Shown: piece after piece, positions 36,801-50,795 of the stretch
Numbering within the stretch: position 1 is the stretch's first letter
Layout of the letters: every line of letters begins with the position of its first letter
Assembly: GCF_003945595.2 (NCBI RefSeq)
Contig: NW_024103441.1
Location: 1,568,501-1,632,500 of the forward strand
From: Pipra filicauda
Lineage: Eukaryota > Chordata > Aves > Passeriformes > Pipridae
Direction of reading: 5' to 3'
DNA length: 64,000 nucleotides
Made by a program: the position numbers and the translations under genes
Notes under the pieces: generated by a model
Databases searched by the model: none
The model's input: only the letters and a program-made list of their open reading frames with translations
Told to the model about the DNA's origin: nothing

Positions 36801-38565
36801 GAGTCAGAGCCAACATATGCATCGCCTACTCGAACATATTTACTTTTAAATTTAAACTCCTCAGTTACCATCACTCCATGACAGTATCAAAATTTAATGA
36901 CAGTTTATCCTAACTGTAGTTTATCTCTTAAAAATGCTTTAATCACAGGGCTGTGTTTTTACATAGTTTCTTTTATCTTCTTAATTCTCCTTTTTAAAAT
37001 TTATGAATAAATACATATATGTGCAATCAAAATACACACACATCTCCCTTCCCAGACATTTCTTTTTGTCCCATTCCCCTTCCAACAAGACGGGATGAAG
37101 AAGGAAAACCCCAGCGAGACCCATGGCTCCTCCAGAAACTATTTTGGAACAGTTTAAGTCATGAAATTTGACATTAGAAGTGGTGCTGACCCTGACACGT
37201 CAGAAGGTGAATTTTCAGACACAGCTCAGGTCCCTCCTCCCCGGCTGCTCCCCCAGCAAAGATGAGCCCTAAGCAGAACTCCTCATCTGAGAGTCCAAGT
37301 TCTGAGGGATAACTTAAACTCTGGGTGAACAAATCTTAACCACAGGAATAATCAAGCCCCACAAACCCTGGGTCTGTAACAGCCTGTGCTCCCAGGAACC
37401 TTTCCCTGGTCTTGGCAGCTGTAATTCCTCTGATTCTGGTCTAGAGACTAAAATATGATACGGAGACTGATTTTTATGTCCTATTCCTGTTTCTTGAAAC
37501 TTTCTCTTTCCTTATTATCCAGCTTCCTGTGGCAGTGGGATAATACACTTAAACAGACCAGGAAGATTATTTTAGACTATTTTTGGTCACTTTACACATT
37601 TTAAAGAATGCAAAAAGCAATGGTTGACAGCTGTTAGGAACTTGAATGTTATTGCAAAGCAGCTGTTTTCATTTATAGAAAAAGTATTAGTCTTTCTCCA
37701 AACTCACAGAACACTGAGCTAATAACTCTCCCTCTAACCTACGGAAAATACAGGTCACGTCTGTGCAATGTTGGCAGAAGGTTTTGTTTATAACAATTAA
37801 ACTTGTAGAGCATTTTGTTCTTAAAAGGACTGAGCCTTTCTGGTCCGGGGATGTTTGCAGTTGGAGGCAGCTATTAAATAATAATCAGTAGCATGTTCAC
37901 CCTGCAAAGAATTTCTACCTAAAATCAGACATGATTAATCAGTTGAGACTTCTCTGTTCACAAGAAATTTCAGATGAAGAGAGGCTGACACGGACCAGGA
38001 ACAGGCAGGATTATTCCAACATTTCAGCATTTTATGTTCAGTTTTGTCTCTCATCTCCTTCTAAGAACATTTGGTTTTTATATAATGACATAGATGCTTA
38101 ATTTGTTTGAAAACAAAGCCTCTGCACACATTCTCTCTGCATTCTTATTTTCTTTACATTAGTATTTATAGTCCATTCAGTTGAGCTCTGGAGGAGAAGG
38201 CAACTGGCATCCCAGGGAATGTGTTTGTTGAAGAGCAGCGGGAATGAGACAGCTCACAGGCAGGGAGATAACTTCCAAGTGTACACATAGTTCCTGCACA
38301 TATTTAATTTGAGAATCACCATGGCATCAAGACACATGAGGTATCAAGGATGAAGTCATCATCTCTCTTATGTTCTTAATATCGTAATCCATGCAAACAT
38401 ATTTTATAGGGAATGCTGAATGCAGGCTTCAGTGCAGACATAAAAAGCCTGATAAGATCTCCTTGCCTGCTGCACCCCGTGGGCTGCTGTCAGCCCCAGC
38501 CTCAGCTGAGCCGTGGGATGGGAGCACAGGGCTTTGTGTTCCACCTGGGAAACACTGTGCCTTCC

Positions 38566-38606
38566 CTGGGCCAACTGAGCCTTCCCTGGGCCAACTCAGC
38601 CCTCCC
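38566..38606. repeat. 20-bp direct duplication
   Basis: CCTTCCCTGGGCCAACTGAG and CCTTCCCTGGGCCAACTCAG are adjacent, one mismatch. Confidence 0.85.
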
Positions 38607-41600
38607 AAAAAGCAGGATTTAAAATGCACATCTACCACAAACCAAATCCCTTATGTGTTAATGGGGGTGTTAATACACCTGAGTGTTGGTGAAAGTAAGA
38701 CCACCAGATTCATTGCCCAGGAAAATCATTTCCCAATAAAGCAAATCAAGTTCTAGGGATAATGGTGTTTCACAGTTCTGCAACATGATCTGTACAACCC
38801 ACAAAACTTCCTCTGCCAAGCCCGAGGCTGGGATTTTTAAGCATGCCTAACAGCTACTTGCTCCAGGACTTATTGAGACTGTAACTAATCTCTGGGGAGC
38901 AGAATTATATCAAATACTAAAACACCCAGATCTCACTTCTAGAACAGCTTTTCAGGACTTGGTTATTACAGCTGCCCAAAATCCAGACAGCACCGTATCC
39001 GACATTTTCACTGATGAATTCCGGGAGAGCGGGAAGTTCTTACGCTCCCCATCTCCAGCAGGTGACTCTCCTTCTGCAGATCTGCCACACTGAGGAGAGA
39101 TTTTACATTTACACTACTGGCTGCTGGAGTGCTCAGAGCAGCTGTCTCCAGGAGATGCAGGCACAGCAGGATTATACACAACAATCCTTGAACTACCTGT
39201 GGACACCGGGGTTCTCCAGGGGCTGATATCCCAGCACCTCAGCACTGCCAGGCCCATGCCAAGCCCAGCCAGGTCCCTGCAGCACTGATGGAGCTTCCAG
39301 TTCTCCTCCCACAGTCCTGCCCACCGTGGCTGGGGCACTGCTCTGTCCTCAGGCACCTTCTCTCTCATTCAGGCTATTTTCAGAAAACCCTCTCACACAA
39401 GTGATTCCTGAGCCCCCTTCATGGTGGTCCATCCCAGATTAGACCAGTCTCCTCTAGGAGCTCATCCCACAACCAGGAGTGTTTTATTTCCAGCCATGCC
39501 ATAAAATATGCCTGTGCAATACACACTGCTGAGCAGGCAATAGGTTAAACAAATTGATGATAAAGTATTCGACTTCGTTAGTTTTCATTACCATAAGAAA
39601 ACATCAATTACATTTTCTATTTTATGAGTGTACACAGGGGAATCCATTACAGTAAGCGAGAGGTTATATGACTCTTTCTGCTGCCTCTTTCCTCAGCAAA
39701 AAGAACAGTTTGTTTTTAAAGCCAGTGACACCAGCCCAGAGGAAGGCAAGGCACACCGGCATATCTGCATAGACAGCTCCTATCCTGATTTATCCAGCCT
39801 GGCTCCAACTAATTAAACATCTGCCTCAACGATTTCCTCTGCAGATTTATCTTCTCCAGTATGCAGCACTAACTGGTTGTTAGAGGATTTTCCCTAACTT
39901 GCAGCCATTCCCATGTACTTCTCCCAGTTGGTTATTTGGGAGCACGGCAGGAGATGATCCAGCATTCCCATTAACCTCCCACGGCTGCCTGTGGTGGGAT
40001 GGGTCACCAGGCTCCCACAGCCCTGCTTCAGGACCACCACATCCTCTGGGAAAGGACTCGGGGCCATGGCTCTCTCAGCTACAAAACATCCAGGTTATTT
40101 CACCACCCACGTTTCCCCTTGACTGACTCAAAAATTATTATTTAAAAATGGCCAGAGTTCATATGTCAAAAGCCTTGAGACACTAAGAAAGGAAAATTGC
40201 AAGGAACGTGGAATAGTTTGAACGGTTTGCAATAATTCTATCTAAACAGAGCTAGGCACAGTCAGAATATTGCTTCCATTTTTTCAGGTGCCTTTCTATG
40301 AAGCAAAGGTTGTATCCCACTTCTGTCTCCTACTAACCTGTATCTTCCTGCAACAAATAATCTTTACTGGCTGAATAAAGTATTTAGGTGAAACTAATCT
40401 AATGTTTTAGCCCTGGTCATGCTGAACAAACCCTTCCTAACTGTACAACAGGAATTCCTCAAATTCTTCCTCACCCAAAATAGCCAACCTAGGTTTGCAC
40501 TTTCCTATCAACTTAGGACCAGTTTGAAAAATGTCCTGTAAGTCAGTGGTGAAAACAGGTCAGAAAGCAACTGCTTCTACCAGTGCCTGAAAACAGCACA
40601 AGCTGTAACAATAATACATTAATTTGTCCTGGGAGGGCTGGTCTGGAGGCCCATTGAAAACAGGCAGAAAAGCTCATGGGCATTTCAGCTTTATTTAACT
40701 ATTCCAAAAACTTTAAATAAACACGTTCAGTCTATTTTTGGTAACGACTTTTTAAAAATCAGAACAATCAGCTTTAAAGGAAGCATTGCTGAGTGAGGAG
40801 AAATGCTTCTCCTAAATTATGTCTTATCTTTTATTCAGAACTTTGACATCCTAATCCACTGCTTAATAATGACCTGAACCACCCTGGCACAGGCCCGTGC
40901 TGTGCTAATGGTCTGATCTGCAATTCCATTTATCCCTGCATCTCCCAGTGAAAGTGAGAGGCACATCCTCTCCAATTACAAAGAATCTGGTGGTAGATGA
41001 GGAACAATGACAAAATCTTTTCCTACTCCTGCTCCAGTCTCTCTGTGTGCACGGTGGTGGCATCCTGGGTTCTCCCTGCCCTCAGCCCAGCAGCATTCCC
41101 AGCTCAGGGCAGATGGGGCCTGCCTGGATCCAGAGGGCTGTGTGGGCAGGACCCCTCTGTGCACACAGCTGCAAGTGCTGCTGCTTTTAAGATGACAGTA
41201 AGATCCTCCTTAGCCCCCCTGCCCCCCAAGCCTGATAAATCACACTTGTGAGTAAGGGAAGTAATGGAGAATAAGGGAAGTTTTGGATAAGGGAAGACAA
41301 TTCTAATAAAAATTTCTGATTTACCAATTTAACACACAAATACCTGATCTGAGGAGGCCCTTCAGCCACGTGCCAGTATCACAGGGCAGTTCCAATAACA
41401 CATCATGAGTGCTCACCAGCAGTTAAATTTATGAAACTCAGTAATTTGGGAATTCTAGCAAGAGCCTTCCCAGAGTGAGCATTCTGCTCACAGTGACCCC
41501 AGTGCATGGACCTTCCAGCTGCAAGTCGGAATTCTGGTTGGGTCTGGACACAGGTGTAACCAAAACCTGCAAACACCAACTATTCCAAAAATCCAATCAC

Positions 41601-42159
41601 GTGTTCCCACGGAAATATGCCTGTAAGTAACCAAGTGGTTTGTAGTTGTGACTTCCACTGTGGCTATAACCCCAGCAGGGGTGCTGGTCATATTTCAAAG
41701 AGGTGAGATGTCACATGGATAATTTATAAAAAGTAAATTTAAATGATTTCTTATATAATTAACCCCTGCAGCTGACACACACATGCCTACATACTCTGTT
41801 CCTGCAAAGGGTTCTGAGCAGGAGGGCCAAGGCAGCAGAAGTGACTGTATTAGCTGAAGGAACAAATGCCAGGTCCATTCCTTTGCTAAACCACTGAGCA
41901 AAAGTAACAAAATTAAAGCAGAAACAAATTTCAAATGGATAAAGAGTAAAACATCTGTTACACGAAGGGAGGAAGCAGTTTAAAGACTGAGCTAAGTGAA
42001 TCCTTTAGCGACCTCCCTTCAGGGAAGGGAAATCTGACCCCAGGAAATAAATAAAAGTCACCCAAAAAGTGAACAAAAGAGGTGTTCGAAAAAACCCCAC
42101 CACCATTCATCGCCGCTAACGACTTGTTCATTATGAGTGATGATGGATAAAGACTTCTC

Positions 42160-42660
42160 ACGCTGAGATGAAATCAAGATTTATATGCATTGTTTCCTCT
42201 CCCAACTTGTGGGAAGATCATCATCATTTAATTCTATCTCTGCGGCCAGTGATGGGCATCCAGAGAGCTGGTTATCACACGGCGCAGTCAGCTGGCAAGG
42301 GCCGGGACGTGCCGCTGGCACATCTGGACGGCGGCGCCGCAGCCGAGGGTGAGCGATGGCTCCTGGCCACCCTCCAAATTGCTGCAGACTGGCGGGGCTC
42401 CTCTCCACCCCCACCAGCACTGCTCCTCTCAACCCCCCCCTTTTTTTTTTTTACGAGAATCAGATTTTCATTGCTCCATTCAATTGCTCTTCTCTGCCAT
42501 TTTTTACAGCTCTTATCGTTCCCTTGGAATATGGCCTTGAGACAGCTCATCCGTGTCCTTCACTGTGTTATCTCTTCTAACTTTTATTAAAACTTCAGCT
42601 CTCATCTGAAGATAGCTAATTAAATCCATGACAGATTATACACGCGTTTAAAAACTGCAC
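42160..42660. promoter_or_regulatory. Candidate regulatory block with GC-rich core
   Basis: An AT-rich flank (ATTTATATGCATTG, CATCATCATTTAATTC) leads into a CpG-dense core at about 42275-42360 (CACGGCGCAGTC, GACGGCGGCGCCGCAGCCG). It returns to an AT-rich flank with CTTATCG, GCTAATTAAATCC and ACACGCGTTTAAA. The octamer-like ATATGCAT is present. No exon junction is supported. A poly-C/poly-T junction at 42431-42453 is a slippage site. Confidence 0.3.
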
Positions 42661-43461
42661 TGAACTACTTTTTCTAAAGAGAACAGGGTTTATTTTCTTT
42701 TCCCATAGTTAAAACTGAGGGTGTATAAGGAGGTTTCATTCATTTACAAAGACAAGATCCTTATCTTTCCCCACTATATAGATGGGTTTATATTAAAGTT
42801 CCTTTGTTGCGTGACAAGACTTGGTGCAATTTCTCTCAGTAATTATTTCTTGTTGCTAGAAGGATCTCTCAGCCTTATACTTTTGAAATATATACACTAA
42901 CATATATGTGAATGCACATCTACCCCCAGAAAAGAATTGCTCTAAAACAGAATTGCAAGCACTGTACATTTTCTTTTTTTAAATCCTGATATACCTTAAC
43001 TGTAACAGCACTACTCGGACAACATTGCAGAAAGTAAATTTTTCTTTTTCTCTACAAGTAACGACAAATCCTTGAAATTATTTAAAATCATACTAAGCAT
43101 CATTTTCTTACATAAATTAAAAGTATATATACAAACTCTACCATGGGCTGGACTCACTGTACTTCCACCCATCATCCCAAATTACCATGAGCTGGACTTG
43201 AATGCAAATGGCTTTGTTATTATAAATAAATATTTGCAGGAATGGATATACTGCTCTGCAGCAAACATTATGCAGCTCCTGCACTGTCAGCTTTGTGCCA
43301 GCATTGAGAACACAAACCTGTGCACAGAACTGCTGTGAGTGGGGCTGGGACACAACCCCCCCCCCAAAACCTGTGCAGCATTCACAACAATTAAAAAGAG
43401 ATATAAAATATGCTCGTGGAGAAAACACCTTGCCCTCTAGAAAATACGATAAACAACCCAC

Positions 43462-43571
43462 CTGAGCCTCTCTGTGATCCCTTCCTTCTCTTTAAGGCCT
43501 TTTGTAAGATATCCTTCATGGTGACCTTCATACTGTCCACCTGAATAAGTGAGAATCCATGAGCAGCATTT
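43462..43571 (-). CDS. MAPKAP1: MAPKAP1 exon C: Ras-binding-like domain, first part (human ~282-320)
   Basis: Coding exon of 110 nt. One base completes Ile, 36 codons run from [16 protein letters not shown] to [10 protein letters not shown], and one base (G) opens a Gly codon. The acceptor is TTGCAG at 43572-43573 and the donor is GTGGGT at 43461 and below. It encodes the first half of the Ras-binding-like domain (human about 279-353), including the basic KRRKGSQ turn. Compared with human the exon differs at several positions (SM for NT, D for E, Q for L, A-L for A-V, RG for KV). It is preceded by a 7.6 kb intron and followed by the longest intron in the window, about 14.9 kb. Confidence 0.96.
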
Positions 43572-46466
43572 CTGCAAGACAGATGCACATGCAGTTTTAC
43601 AAAACAATCATCACCGGCAGCTCCCGCAGTCCTCGTTAGCTTCAAGCAAAGCACTCGTTAGCACACGGTTAACGAAGATGGGCTGGAAAGGGAAGTTAAA
43701 AGAAGAAACTGAGCAAACTCCCTTAGCAAGGCAAAGACAAAACCAGAGAAAATAGATTGCGACTCGAGGGGTGCGTGGATTTTCCTAATTTATTGTTATT
43801 TTTAATCACTTTGTGTTCAGCATCAGAGAGAAAGATGAGCCAATGTACCTGGGGGGCTCCTCAGCCCCTCAGTACGTGTCTGTGGAGTGTTTTACAGCAC
43901 ATAACACAGCAGCAGTTTGCAGTGGCATTTTCATCCGCGTCCCACACGTAACAAACCATTAGGGAGAAGTGGCAGAACAACCCTCAGTGAGGTGACAGCA
44001 GCTTTGCAGCACTATCAAGGTATTATTTCAATGCATTATTTTAAACCTAAGTAAGGGGCTTTCTTTGGACACATTTTTGTGAATACAATGGCACAAAATC
44101 TCCCATAAAGGTCCACGGCAGTGGGTCCTTGTCCTGGCCATTGCCCGTGGGAGAGGCCACACAGGGGGAAGGACTGCAAAGAGCACAGGGATGGCTGTGG
44201 GGGTACTGCTGCCAAACACTGAGAGGGCACCACTGGGGAAGCAGAGAAGATGACAACGTAATAGAAGAGACACTGGATGAGCATGTCAGTGAATTTTGCC
44301 CCTTAGCCCTCGCAGTCAGTCTCGGCTCGTGTCAGTAGATGTCACTGCAGACAGTTCCAGGGAAATCCGAGAGCTGAAGGCTCCCACTGGAGAGACTGTT
44401 CTGCATGGAAAAAAATGGTTTGCAAAGCTATTTGGGCAGGAGGAGGAGCTTTGTATCTGGCAACCAGGAATTTTAATCAGGGAGCAGAGCTCTATATGAA
44501 CATCACAGCTGGAATATTTTTAAAAGCAACTGGCAGTCAAAAGCAATCCAAGCAACACAAGTATATCCTGAAAAACAAGCCCACATTACTACATGTCACT
44601 TTGAGACACAAATTCTGGGACTAGAGGTTGGAGGTCAGGTCACATCAGATGTGGCACCCCCAGCCCACGCTGGGATGGACAGATGATAACTCTGAGCCCT
44701 CAGCACACGCCGAGAGCGCTCGGAGCCGCTCAGGGGGCCTGACACTGGGGCCAGGAACCCCCTGCCTGGGCACGTGCTGGCCACAGCTCACTGTCCTGCA
44801 GCCACTCATGCTCTGGGGGCCATCAGCCCAGCCCAGCTCTGAGGCCCACAGAGATGTCCCCCATCCCTGGTGTACAATGTCGTTTCCCTCTCCTCGGTTG
44901 TGCATTGGTCTCATCTGAATTTCATTTTCAATTCCCTTTGTTCCTGGCAAAATGAAACTGCCTAAAAGCCCCAAATTTATGTTCTCCAGACCATTTATTA
45001 TTTATAACTCTATCTTACTCGTCTTCAAACCAAATATTCCCAACCTTTTAATGCACCTACTTTCCCTCTGTTCCTGCCCTGTGTTCCGTGCAGCAGGAGC
45101 AGAACTGAGCCCGTTGCTCCACAGGAGGAGGGAGTGACACTGCTGTCCTGGAACAGCCCCAGGGCACAGGGCCTCCAACCAACACTGTGCAGTGAGCAGA
45201 GACCTTCCCAAGCCCTTCACTGAGGAGCAACTCTCCCCTGAAGCTGCCATGGAGCCCCACGATGTGCACGAGCACCACACAACACCCATCCTTCGCCCAG
45301 CAGTGCCATGGCTGATCCCTCGCTCCCCAAAGGCCTCACAGCTCCAGTCCCAACTGACCTGCTGAGTGAGGTTCAGTGGATTTTCAAAAGTGAAAAACCT
45401 CGTCTACAATTATAATTACAAAAAGGAAACTAAACTACCTCTGCACTTCAAGCAACACAATGCTTGTCAGTGAAGTTCTACAAGAAAAGCCCTGCACACT
45501 GGACTGGGCCATCCCAACAGCTGGTGCCTCCAGGTAATTCATACAGTGCTCTGCAACACTGACAGCAAGTTTCCAGAGAACTCCAACCAAAACACAGGGA
45601 AATAAATTAAAATACTGCAGGGGAAAAAGAAACAGCAAAGGCAAAGGAAGTCCTCCAAAACCTGCTATGGCCAAAACAACAGTCACAATTTTCTCCTTAG
45701 CACACAACGCTTTTCAACATTTTTTGCCCCAAACAGAGCAGGCACTGCAGCCCCCACCCCGGAGCAGCCCGGGTTCCTCCCAGGCACAGAGCTTCCAACG
45801 GCAGAGAGCCCCAGCTCAGGGCCACTCATGGACTGGGAACATCCTGAAAATGGAAGATTCCCTTTCAGTTCCTGACACTTCAGCTGCTAAAGAGCAGAGG
45901 CTGCTGTGATCTGCTCGTGTTCCGGGCCATCCCAGCTCGGCTGATTCTTTCCATTGAGCAGCTGGCCTGAGAACTGTCAGACTGATTTCCCTGACACTCC
46001 ATTACTAACCCCTGCCTGAGCCAGGGCCATTCTTTGCCTCAGAAGCTGGATCTCATCCCAGAACAATCTTTAAAAGTTTATTTTACTGATCAAAGCAAAA
46101 TAAGAAACGCTCTGTGTTTTACTATATTTAGTGTGGGATCCGTAAGCGAACCCTTGGCAGGAGCAGTGAAGCTCAGAGCGCACCCGCTTTGGTGAACTCT
46201 TGGCTATTTGCTCTGGAGCAGAGCCAGAGGGTCCCAAACCTGTCCCAGTTTAGCCACTCGACTCTCCCTTCCCCTGCCCTGGCTCGCTCAGCACTGGTTT
46301 CCCTCTCACAGTGCACCAAGGAACATCAATTCAACATTTCAGCACTCAGCAAACCCACACATCTGAGCCGAGGGTGGATTTAAGCCCAGACCAAAGAGCT
46401 CCTGCCGTCATCCTGGGGCCAGGCCAGCGTGTCAGAGCACGCTTCCTGTGCTCAGAGAAGCAGCCC

Positions 46467-46715
46467 CACAGAACCACAGAACAGTTGGGTTTGGAAGGGA
46501 CCTCTGGACATTATCCAGTCCAACCCCCTGAAGCAGATGACACAGGTGGGTTTTGAATGTCTCCAGAGAGGGAGACTCCACACCCTCCCTGGGCAGCTGT
46601 TCCAGTGCTCTGCCACCCTCCATGGAAAGAAGTTCTTCCTCATGTTGAGGTGGAACTTGTTGTGGTTTAGTTTCTGGCCACTGTTCCTTGTCCTGTCGCT
46701 GGACACACCATCAGG
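46467..46715 (-). mobile_element. CR1 LINE 3' fragment
   Basis: Reverse-oriented CR1: GAACCACAGAACAG at the 3' end, then TTGGAAGGGACCTCTGGACA, CCAGTCCAACCCCCTG, GGGCAGCTGTTCCAGTGCTC and AAGAAGTTCTTCCTCATGTT, ending near CCTTGTCCTGTCGCTGG. It is truncated at the 5' side. Similarity fades after about 46715. Confidence 0.9.
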
Positions 46716-49700
46716 GTGTCCCAGAGCCACGCTCTGCACCAGGTTGTCTGGAACACCACTGATCCACCACACCCTCCACTGTGTGACCAGAGCACAGGAA
46801 GCTCTGCTGGAGAAACACGCACCAACCTCACCTTTCCACACCCCGGTGCACTGCACTGACCATGGGCATGGACTGTCCTCACTCAGCCCAGTCCCAGCAT
46901 ATCCTTAATTGCAATTACAAACAACCTGTTTTACCTCACTCTGCTAAGGTGTGATACCTTTATTTTAAGTGAACACACTGAAAACAGGACAGACAAGCAG
47001 ATGCTGGTCAATCAATTAAAAGTGCTGCTGGCAAATTGGAAGCCAAAGAAATTCCTTAGCTTGTATTTTCTGTCATTTTGCAAAAACATACCTGGGTGAC
47101 AAGGTTAAATCAAGCAAAGGAAATCCCTGGCACTTATCATCCACAGGCATTACTGATAAATTGTGCAGTGGAGGAATAAAGGATTACCTTCTGTATTTTT
47201 TCATTACACTTTTCTTTTGTTACAGAATACATAAATCCATTGTGGCACAATGTAATATGTATCATCGTGCTACACCTGTGGACGTTTCATAACGGCTGCC
47301 ATGTCTGTGCAGTCAGGAATGATAAGTGAACCACCCGTGAATGTTAATGATAGTGATCATTCTGCAGTAACTTGGCTTTCCATCTTCTTTTACAGCCTCG
47401 GCGCCGGAGCCAGGGTGGCAAGGTTCAGGAGAGGGAGAAGGAAACAGCAGCAGAGGCAGGAGCTGACGCTGGGCTCCGCTGGGGGCACGGAGCTGAGGTG
47501 CCATGGGAACAGGCAGGGTCCCTCCACGGGCTCCATTCGTACCACAGAATGAAACAACCAACACTGGAAGGACAAAAGGTTTCTGTTCTGAACGAGAAAC
47601 GAACTTTTCCAAAAGCTCCTTTCCGATCTGGAGCGATTTTTAAAATTGTTGGTTGGTTAGATTTTTTTTTTTAATGCAGAAGTGGAATTTATTTTCCAGA
47701 AGTGGAATTTATAGCACTTAAAGCTCACTGCAAAACCAGCTGGCATGGCTGGAAGTGCCCGGGAGTGACTAATAATGATTTCCACTTGATAGCACAAAGT
47801 CAGAGTTAAGACTAAAAATCCCAGCTGACGCAATAGACTTAACTTAAGCTGGGTAATTTTTAAGATAAAGTGCACAGTGATAGGAATCAGAACTATGCCA
47901 GCCATAATTTTTCTTCTGAGCCTAAATGATCTGCTTTTGTGCATCTCAGGTTGGTCTTGGATAGCTCTGTGCACTACTGAGTTTAACTGGCTGCATTTTG
48001 ACACCACTGTAACTGTCCTTAGACCTCTGACAAGTCATTTGACCCCTTTCTTGGGGTCCCACCCCTCCCTCTCCACTCTCCTGGAAGCCACCTTCTTAAC
48101 TTTGGCATCTACACTAACTATCTTAAATTTGCATTCCATGAATATTCTAAACTGTACTTTGGAGATTACCCACCCCCCTGTAACAAACTGGGAAGAGGCC
48201 TTTTGGGGAGTGCTTCTGTAGTCCAAGGAAAAACACATTTCAGAGCTTTGAGCTGAATTTGTAAATGAACATTTTAAAAAGGTTTCAAATCTTAAACTAT
48301 TGGGTATGGCAGGGGTGCTGCTTTGAAAATTTGTATATAATAGTCAAAGCAATTTAAGCATAATATCAAAACAGAAAAAAAGTGCTACAGAGCAGAGGAT
48401 CTGCATGCCAAATTTGCTCTGTGTGCCAACTGGCAGCTGAGCCACAGCTCCTCGAAACACCACTAGACTGAGTATGTCAAGTCGCAATAATAAAATTTCC
48501 AAGGGAAAAAGCCCTAATGATGGTACAGATTTATTTTATGCCTTTCAGGTATGACCTCACCATCTCAAGAAGTCCATATTTCCATGGATGTGGTGCTTTG
48601 TTTGCCTCCTCCTGACAAACGCCCTCGCCATCAGAGCAGGCTGTGCGCGAGCAGCGCGTCTGACATTGCACACAGCTCTGCTTTCCACAGCAGCCACCTT
48701 CCAAAAACACAACTCGCTAGACTAATGGGCAGGGAGAAGCCAGAATGACTGCCCTCCGTCTTCTCCTTGTGTAACTTTGCCAGAGTCCTTGGAACTTGCC
48801 AAATTCGGTCATGCCTGCTTAGCTTGCTCGACTGATTGTGCCAGAAAAGAAAATAAGACACAGATGTATTTGAGCTCTTTGAGATGCCAGTAAGAGCGAC
48901 AGCTAATGGCTTCATTTCGACCCTCCCCTACCAGCTGGGCACAGGTGGGGGGATAATGAGGTCCCTCTCCCTAATCAAACTCAATTATTTACTACTCTGT
49001 ACAGCCACAAAGACATTCACATCCAGCTCTGAATATAAACTGCACTGTGGGCTACTTCCAGCCACTGCCTCTGGGTATTTATAACTAACTCAAGTGGCTC
49101 AGAGTTTGCCTTGGCAGGAATTGAAGTGTATAAAGTTCTGCAAACTGTTTCTGCTCAAACATGTCCTGCTGAAACGGGGTCCCTGGCGGGGTTCCACCGC
49201 TGTCAGCTCGGCAACCGCACAACCTCTGAACGTCCGTCCAACACGGGACAGGGAGAGCGGAGATGAAACACGGCTCCAGCATGGAGCTTCTCACAGGCAT
49301 CAGCATCCTTCAGCAGTGACCCCATATTAATAAACATCACAGGTCACAGGGCTGACATGGCAGCAGCTGAAATACTTCAGCATGAGAAGGAAAAAAAGAG
49401 ATGCGAAATACAAAATCCCAATTACGTGCACCAGTAGGGTGACAGGGGAGCAAGAAGACATAGAAATTGCAAAAAATCCCTACCAAAATAAGACAGTATG
49501 CACATTTAAACTCCCACAGATAACCTTTTGATCAAGAGAAGATCAAGTAATTCTCCATTCTAGGTGACACATTAAAAATCCTAATTTCAACCTATTTACA
49601 CAGGAAGCAAAAGTAAATTCAAATTAACAGGAACAACCAAACTGACCCTTTTGGAAGAGTACTGCTTATGATGCAGTTGTCCTATTTCTCCTCAGCAGCA

Positions 49701-50737
49701 CCTCCCAGGCTATATGAAAGCTCCTCACATCAGCACAAATGATAGTAAACCAAAAGATTTTGCATTTCTTTTGTAGGATCTGCAGTTGGACTTTAATCCT
49801 GCTCCAAGCTCCAGTCAGAGCACTGCTGGCCAGGCCAGGATGCCATCAGGGCTCTGGGCTCACACAGGAATGTTGGTTCCATCTCCCCTGAGCCAGTCTC
49901 CAAACCCTGAGCCCACATGTGCTCCCTGCATTGAATTCCAGTCCCAATTCAGGGGGTGACTGCGACCCCCAGACCAAAATGGCCCCCAGTGCTCCTGGGG
50001 AGGCTGCTGTGCTTCCTCCCTGCACCCCCTCCTCCCCACTGCCTCGACCTTCAGTAACTTACTGGAAGCAGCTGTAGTATTAAGAAATCTAGGTGTTGTC
50101 CAATAACCAGGAAAACTCTATTAGCATTTTCATTTTGAGAGCTCCAAATATGAAATATTTTTCCCAAGTAAGAAGTGGTTTATGCTCCTGGTATTTTGTT
50201 ACAGTAATTAAGGCCTTCTGATGGCTTAGAAGATTTTTCAGTCACAAGTAAAGAAAAATAAAAGTGATCAAGCACAGTATGTATCCCTACTTCACTGATA
50301 AGAACAGGGCAAATTCTTCTTGAGCTACAAGCCAGACAGTTCAAGTCTCAGGGGTGGATGGGGTCTTCCTCAACAAAATTCTTTTGGACTTTGAAGAGGA
50401 ATCTCCAGTCCTATTCCAACTGGCATGCTTGGTTACTGCTCATTTCTCTCCTCAACTACTGCATTGTTATTAAGCCACTCAGCAACTATTTGTTCCAAAA
50501 TCACTTGCTTTTTTAGTCCACTAACCAGTCTGAAAATACAAATTCACTACTTTGTCTATTGGGCTTTGAAAGAAGAATTTGAAATCTCCTGTGTGGAAAA
50601 CCAAACACCATGAATACACCTTTTTTTTCCTGTTAAAATTCAATACACTTTTCCAAAATAATTAAAAGTCCCTTGCAAGATCAGTTCTTAATGTCTGTTG
50701 AAAAGGGCTCTGGATATCCAACATGAATGACTTTGTA

Positions 50738-50795
50738 ATTTAAACTCTCTGAAGCTGTTACATCTTTTCCAGCCTAAATGCTCTATGATTCTATA
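50738..50795 (+). mobile_element. CR1 3' tail, short relic
   Basis: Fewer than 60 bases matching the CR1 terminus: TCTTTTCCAGCCTAAATG followed by CTCTATGATTCTATA. The tandem ATGATTCT octamer marks the 3' end in sense orientation. Confidence 0.7.

Larger units (their letters stand above)
28526..43461 (-). other. MAPKAP1 intron C-D (longest)
   Basis: 14.9 kb intron immediately upstream (in transcription) of the in-frame cassette exon D. It holds a repeat nest at 32120-33830: an old L3-like CR1, then a 20-bp minisatellite, then a CR1 tail. There is also a 20-bp duplication at about 38566-38606 and a candidate regulatory block at 42160-42660. 28526-32119, 33831-38565 and 38607-42159 are mostly AT-rich unique sequence with no recognised feature. 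Confidence 0.92.

Noticed and set aside
43350..43375. Poly-C tract before AAAACC
   Set aside because: Simple low-complexity run with no further structure.
47920..48140. Resemblance of a CAAGTCATTTGACCCCTTTC-type stretch to a MIR/CORE-SINE
   Set aside because: Only one short motif fits, with no tRNA-related head or consistent core.
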